Part shown: one piece after another, positions 59,976 to 64,000 of the stretch
Position numbering within the stretch: position 1 is the stretch's first letter
Layout: each line of letters starts with the position of its first letter
DNA from: an uncultured Paludibaculum sp.
GTDB lineage: Bacteria > Acidobacteriota > Terriglobia > Bryobacterales > Bryobacteraceae
Reading direction: 5' to 3'
Length of the DNA: 64,000 nt
NCBI RefSeq assembly: GCF_963665245.1
Contig: NZ_OY762268.1
Location: forward strand, 558,001 to 622,000
Translations under genes and position numbers: made by a program
Notes under the pieces: model-generated
Told to the model about the DNA's origin: nothing
The model's database searches: none
The model's input: only the letters and a program-made list of their open reading frames with translations

Positions 59976-62462
59976 ATGATCGCATTGGTCGGCGATATTC
60001 GACTTGGGGCGCGGAGTCTCGCCAGGAGTCCCGGCTTCACGCTGGTAGTAGTCGCCACGCTCGCCTTCGGCATAGGCCTGACCACGGCCCTCTTTAGCCT
60101 CGTCGATCAGCTTCTGCTGTGGTCCGTTCCCGCGCGGGAGGCGCATCGCCTAGTGAAGATCGAAGGAGGCTATAGCCGCACTTACCCGTTTTTCCTGGCC
60201 TATCGCGACCTGAACCAGGCGTTCGACGGAGTCCTCGCCAGCAGTGACAATATGGATGCCGGCTTTCGGCCCGCCGGGTCGCGCGGCGTCGAAATCGGCC
60301 ACGTGGAATACGTCAGCGGGGGCTACTTCCAGGTCCTCGGGATTGGAGCCGCTGCCGGACGTGTAATCACACCGTTTGATGATACGGCCGGCGGGCCGGC
60401 GGGGGTTGTCCTTTCCTATCGGTACTGGCAGCGGCGTTTTGACGGAGACCTGCGAGTGATCGGCCAGCAGTTCCGGGTGAACAACTATCCGCTCGTGATC
60501 GCCGGCGTGGCGGAAAAGGGGTTCGGTGGCTTGTTCAACGGCGACGAACCCGATGTCTTCATGACCTTGTCCCTGTACCCGGTGACGAACCCCGGCGCGG
60601 CCCAGGAATGGAACTCGACGCGCAATCCGTGGCTCACGTGCGTGGCACGATTGAAGCCGGGCGTTTCCATTCAGCAAGCTCGGGCCTCCATGCCGGTTCT
60701 GTGGCGGCAGGCCGTCGAAAGGGTGAATGACAGAGCCGTCGAAGCTGCCACTAAGGCTCATATGCTCCCGAAGGAGGAAGCCCAGCTCTCTCTCGCGGCC
60801 CGCGCCCCGCTCTTTATCCGCAACCAGAAGTTTCAAAATCCGCTGAGAGCCCTGGTGGCCGTAACTGTTCTGGTGCTGCTGCTCACCTGCGCGAACGTGG
60901 CGAATCTGCTGCTGGTGCGCGCCTCGCAACGCGCAAAGCAGACGGCCGTGCGTTTGTCGCTGGGCGCCACGCGTGGGCGCTTGATGCGCCAGTTTCTCAC
61001 GGAAAGCCTCCTACTGGCCGTGACGGGGAGCGCGATGGGGCTCGGAGTCGCCCATTTCGGCGTGCGCGCTCTGGCCCAACTCAATTTTCTGCCCTCGGAT
61101 TTTCGCTTCCATCTCAGCGGCTTCGTTCTCGCATCGTGCGCCGGCCTAACACTGCTCACCACCATCCTGTTCGGCCTGATGCCCGCGCTGCGGGCCACGC
61201 GCATGCGGCTGGCGGAAAGCACGAATGAACAGGGAATGGCCAACCAGACGCTCTCCCGGTCACTTCTTTCCAAATTCCTGATTGCCAACCAAATCGCCTT
61301 GTCCCTCGCGTTGCTTGCCGGCGCCAGCTTGTTTGGCCGCACGCTCAGAAATCTTCAGAGTATTGACCTCGGATTTCAGCGTGAGAGTGTCGCTATCTTC
61401 GAAATCGATCCCGCAAGCGTGGGCTATGCCGGGCAGGGGTTGCGTGTCTTCTACGACCAGTTCCTCGAGCGCACGCGGACCCTACCCGGCGTGCGCTCGG
61501 CTGCCTTGGCGGGCATGACGCCAATGGGCGGCCGCGTATCCACGATCAGTGTAGCGACACAGGAGTTCCAGACACTTCTTACAATCGCCGTCAATCCCGT
61601 CAGCTCCGGTTACTTCGCCGCGCTGGGCGTTCCCCTCCTGGCGGGCCGTGACTTTCGGCGAGAGGATGAGCCCGTGGTCGCGCCTCGCGGCTGGACGAAG
61701 GCGGGCGACGTGTCGCGGGTCTGCATCCTAGACCAGGCACTCGCGCGCCATCAGTTCGGGACGGTGAACGCCGTCGGGCGCCGCTTCTGCTATCCCGGCC
61801 GCGATTGTTCCGGCGACAAAGGCATTGAGGTGATCGGCGTGGTGAGGGATGCACACTATGGTGAAATCACTCACGCCGACACATTGGGGATGATCTACGA
61901 GCCCAGTTGGTCCAACGGTGCCGAAGCACGCCGGCTGGCGGTGCGGTTTGCTGGCGACGCCACCCCGATGATCGCGAGTATCCGCCGGGCGCTCCAGGAA
62001 CAGGATTCCAACGTGCCCCTGCTGAGCATCCGCCTGATGGAAGAGTACATCAACAGCCATTTGGCGCAAGAGCGCCTGATCGCATACCTCTCGAGCTTCT
62101 TCGGAATCCTGGCGCTCGGCCTGGCCGCACTGGGGCTTTTCGGCGTGTTGGCCTGCGTGGTGACGCAGCGGACGGGGGAAATTGGCATCCGCATGGCGCT
62201 GGGAGCACGGCGCGGAGACGTGGTCAGGATGGTCTTGCGCTTTACTCTCGTGCCGGTGGTGGCGGGCCTGGTCGTTGGAACCGTCGTGGCGTTTTCCTGG
62301 GGGATCCTTCTCGGTAGTCTGTTTTACGGCATCGACACCTTCGATCTTGTGGCGGTGTCGCAATCGGTCGCCGTCCTGGTGGCCGCCGCGCTGCTTGCCG
62401 CCGCCATCCCCGCGCGCCGGGCGATCCAAGTCGATCCGGTGGTGGCGCTGAGACACGAATGA
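59976..62462 (+). CDS. ADOP-type FtsX/MacB-like permease, first of a tandem pair
   Basis: 828 residues. N-terminal membrane segment (FTLVVVATLAFGIGLTTALF), a large periplasmic MacB-PCD-like domain to about residue 280, then three membrane segments (ALVAVTVLVLLLTCANVANL with RASQRAKQTAVRLSLGATRG), a second MacB-PCD-like domain, and three final segments with the RTGEIGIRMALGARRGDVV motif. This duplicated-FtsX layout without an ATPase is typical of Acidobacteria. Partner ATPase not present. Preceded by GAGGATG. Confidence 0.92.
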   Translation: MIALVGDIRLGARSLARSPGFTLVVVATLAFGIGLTTALFSLVDQLLLWSVPAREAHRLVKIEGGYSRTYPFFLAYRDLNQAFDGVLASSDNMDAGFRPAGSRGVEIGHVEYVSGGYFQVLGIGAAAGRVITPFDDTAGGPAGVVLSYRYWQRRFDGDLRVIGQQFRVNNYPLVIAGVAEKGFGGLFNGDEPDVFMTLSLYPVTNPGAAQEWNSTRNPWLTCVARLKPGVSIQQARASMPVLWRQAVERVNDRAVEAATKAHMLPKEEAQLSLAARAPLFIRNQKFQNPLRALVAVTVLVLLLTCANVANLLLVRASQRAKQTAVRLSLGATRGRLMRQFLTESLLLAVTGSAMGLGVAHFGVRALAQLNFLPSDFRFHLSGFVLASCAGLTLLTTILFGLMPALRATRMRLAESTNEQGMANQTLSRSLLSKFLIANQIALSLALLAGASLFGRTLRNLQSIDLGFQRESVAIFEIDPASVGYAGQGLRVFYDQFLERTRTLPGVRSAALAGMTPMGGRVSTISVATQEFQTLLTIAVNPVSSGYFAALGVPLLAGRDFRREDEPVVAPRGWTKAGDVSRVCILDQALARHQFGTVNAVGRRFCYPGRDCSGDKGIEVIGVVRDAHYGEITHADTLGMIYEPSWSNGAEARRLAVRFAGDATPMIASIRRALQEQDSNVPLLSIRLMEEYINSHLAQERLIAYLSSFFGILALGLAALGLFGVLACVVTQRTGEIGIRMALGARRGDVVRMVLRFTLVPVVAGLVVGTVVAFSWGILLGSLFYGIDTFDLVAVSQSVAVLVAAALLAAAIPARRAIQVDPVVALRHE

Positions 62463-62469
62463 GTAGCTC

Positions 62470-64000
62470 ATGATCACATTCGTCGACGATCTTCGATTTT
62501 CGGCGCGGGCTCTCGCGAACACTCCCGGCTTCACATTGCTGGCCGTGGCCACACTCGCCTTGGGCATCGGTCTGACCGCGGCCTTCTTTAGTCTGGTCGA
62601 TCAGCTCCTGCTGTGGTCAGTGCCGGCGCGCGACGCGAATCGCCTCGTGAAGATCGAAGGGGGCTACAGCCGCACGTATCCCTTCTTCGTAGCCTATCGC
62701 GACCTCAACGACCTCTTCGACGGCGTTCTCGCCAGTAGCGACAATCTGGGTACCAGCTTTCGGCCCGCCAAGTCGCCGGGCGTGGAAACCGGCAAGGTGG
62801 AATACGTCAGCGGCGGCTACTTCCAGGTCCTCGGCATTGGAGCCGCTGCCGGGCGAGTTCTCACGCCGCCGGACGATACGGCTGGCGCGCCACCGGCCGT
62901 TGTCCTTTCCTACCGCTATTGGCGGCAGCGTTTTGCCGGGGACCCGCAGGTCATCGGCCAGCAGTTCTCGGTGAACACCTATCCGCTTGTGATTGTCGGT
63001 GTGGCGGAGAAAGATTTCGGCGGCTTGTTCAACGGCGACGAACCGGATGTCTTCATGGCCTTGGCGATGTACCCGGTGACGAACCGCGGCGCGGCACACA
63101 AATGGAACCTGACGCGCAATCCCTGGCTCACCTTGGTGGCACGCTTGAAGCCAGGTGTTTCCGTCGCGCAAGCTCAAGCGTCCATGCCGGCGCTGTGGGC
63201 GCGGGCGGTGGAAAAAGTCAATGACCGGGCCGTCAATGCGGCGATCCAGAACCATCGACTCGTGAAGGATGAATGCCGGCTCACTCTTGCCGCGCGTGAC
63301 GTCCTTTTCATCCGCAACGAGAAGTTTCTCGATCCGCTGAAAGCCATGGCCGCCGTATCCGTCCTGGTGCTACTAATGACCTGTGCGAACGTGGCGAATC
63401 TGCTGCTGGTGCGCGCCTCACGACGCTGGAAGCAGGCGGCCGTGCGCCTGGCGCTGGGTGCCACGCGCGGACGCTTGATCCGGCAGTTTCTCACCGAAAG
63501 CTTCCTGCTGGCTGCCGCCGGCAGCGCGCTGGGGCTTGGACTGGCCCATGCCGGCGTACGCGGTCTGGCCCATCTGAGTTTTCTGGGCCAGGATTTTCGT
63601 TTCCACTTGAGTCTCTTCGTTCTTGCCTCGGGTGCCGGCCTGACGCTGCTCACCACCTTCCTGTTCGGCCTAATTCCGGCGCTACGGGCCACGCGGATGA
63701 AACTGGCGGCGAGCCTGAACGAGCATGGTATGGCCAACGAGACACTCTCCCGTTCACTTCTCTCCAGATCTCTGATCGCCGGCCAAATCACCTTGTCCCT
63801 GGTGTTGCTGGTCGCCGCCAGCTTGTTTGGCCGCACGCTACGAAATCTTCAGTCGGTCGATCTCGGGTTTCAGCGCGAGAATGTTGCGATTCTCGAGATC
63901 GACCCCGCGAGTGTGGGCTATAGCGGGCAGAGTTTGCGTCTCTTCTACGATCAGGTCCTCGAGCGCACACGGACCCTTCCCGGCGTACGCTCGGCCTCTT
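62470..64000 (+). CDS. ADOP-type permease, second of the pair, truncated by the window end
   Basis: ATG at 62470, 7 bp after the stop of the first permease. The frame is open to 64000, so 510 codons are visible and the true end lies beyond. It closely parallels the first protein (VPARDANRLVKIEGGYSRTY; RASRRWKQAAVRLALGATRG), showing recent tandem duplication. Same predicted role: inner-membrane FtsX-like permease. Confidence 0.92.
   Translation, partial: MITFVDDLRFSARALANTPGFTLLAVATLALGIGLTAAFFSLVDQLLLWSVPARDANRLVKIEGGYSRTYPFFVAYRDLNDLFDGVLASSDNLGTSFRPAKSPGVETGKVEYVSGGYFQVLGIGAAAGRVLTPPDDTAGAPPAVVLSYRYWRQRFAGDPQVIGQQFSVNTYPLVIVGVAEKDFGGLFNGDEPDVFMALAMYPVTNRGAAHKWNLTRNPWLTLVARLKPGVSVAQAQASMPALWARAVEKVNDRAVNAAIQNHRLVKDECRLTLAARDVLFIRNEKFLDPLKAMAAVSVLVLLMTCANVANLLLVRASRRWKQAAVRLALGATRGRLIRQFLTESFLLAAAGSALGLGLAHAGVRGLAHLSFLGQDFRFHLSLFVLASGAGLTLLTTFLFGLIPALRATRMKLAASLNEHGMANETLSRSLLSRSLIAGQITLSLVLLVAASLFGRTLRNLQSVDLGFQRENVAILEIDPASVGYSGQSLRLFYDQVLERTRTLPGVRSAS

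Overview
The window looks like a chromosome segment of an Acidobacteriota member of the Bryobacterales/Solibacter type. This is an inference from gene content: tandem FtsX/MacB-like orphan permeases, an Oar-like TonB receptor with an N-terminal carboxypeptidase-regulatory domain, a winged-helix/TolB-N/TPR regulator, many Tat-exported Gfo/Idh, DUF362 and sugar-isomerase proteins, and high GC. No rRNA is present; one tRNA-Leu(CAG) is.

Layout. 1-7447: end of uxaC (glucuronate isomerase), a SelA-like PLP enzyme, then a minus-strand set of mostly Tat-signalled proteins (RidA, DUF362, isochorismatase, Gfo/Idh) and a GH28 polygalacturonase-like protein. 8110-12113: lutABC lactate-oxidation genes behind a tandem class II aldolase fusion. 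12379-12958: BrnT/BrnA toxin-antitoxin with its operator. 13018-17977: a 58-aa zinc-finger-like protein, tRNA-Leu, ArsC, a vitamin B6 block (pdxR-like regulator, pdxS, pdxT), dCMP deaminase and hemerythrin.

18090-31361 is a catabolic and uptake locus: cyclase, deacylase and enolase-superfamily dehydratase (+); two half-size EamA transporters, RraA-like and amidohydrolase (-); a six-hairpin-like glycosidase, an SDR, an IclR regulator and a TonB receptor. Each of its six transcription units has an upstream copy of one 18-bp inverted repeat (TTTCCA-N6-TGGAAA type), so the locus is probably a single IclR regulon. This is the most notable finding.

31428-32505 holds two repeat arrays (17-bp units, then four 223-bp units). 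32630-38472: a TPR protein, a winged-helix/TPR regulator, a sugar isomerase and a Gfo/Idh pair. 38577-40771: aromatic/histidinol-phosphate aminotransferase overlapping HPPD (tyrosine catabolism). 40860-44478: hybrid histidine kinase overlapping an HDOD response regulator. 44681-46726: eno-gpmA. 46915-49626: a hypothetical gene and an IS110-family element. 49903-51254: CMD protein plus ECF41-type sigma factor. 51324-59965 is gene-poor accessory DNA with hypothetical proteins, an esterase, a WD40-like protein, a VOC protein with a decayed duplicate 3.9 kb away, and a LuxR remnant. 59976-64000: two tandem ADOP permeases, the second cut by the window end.
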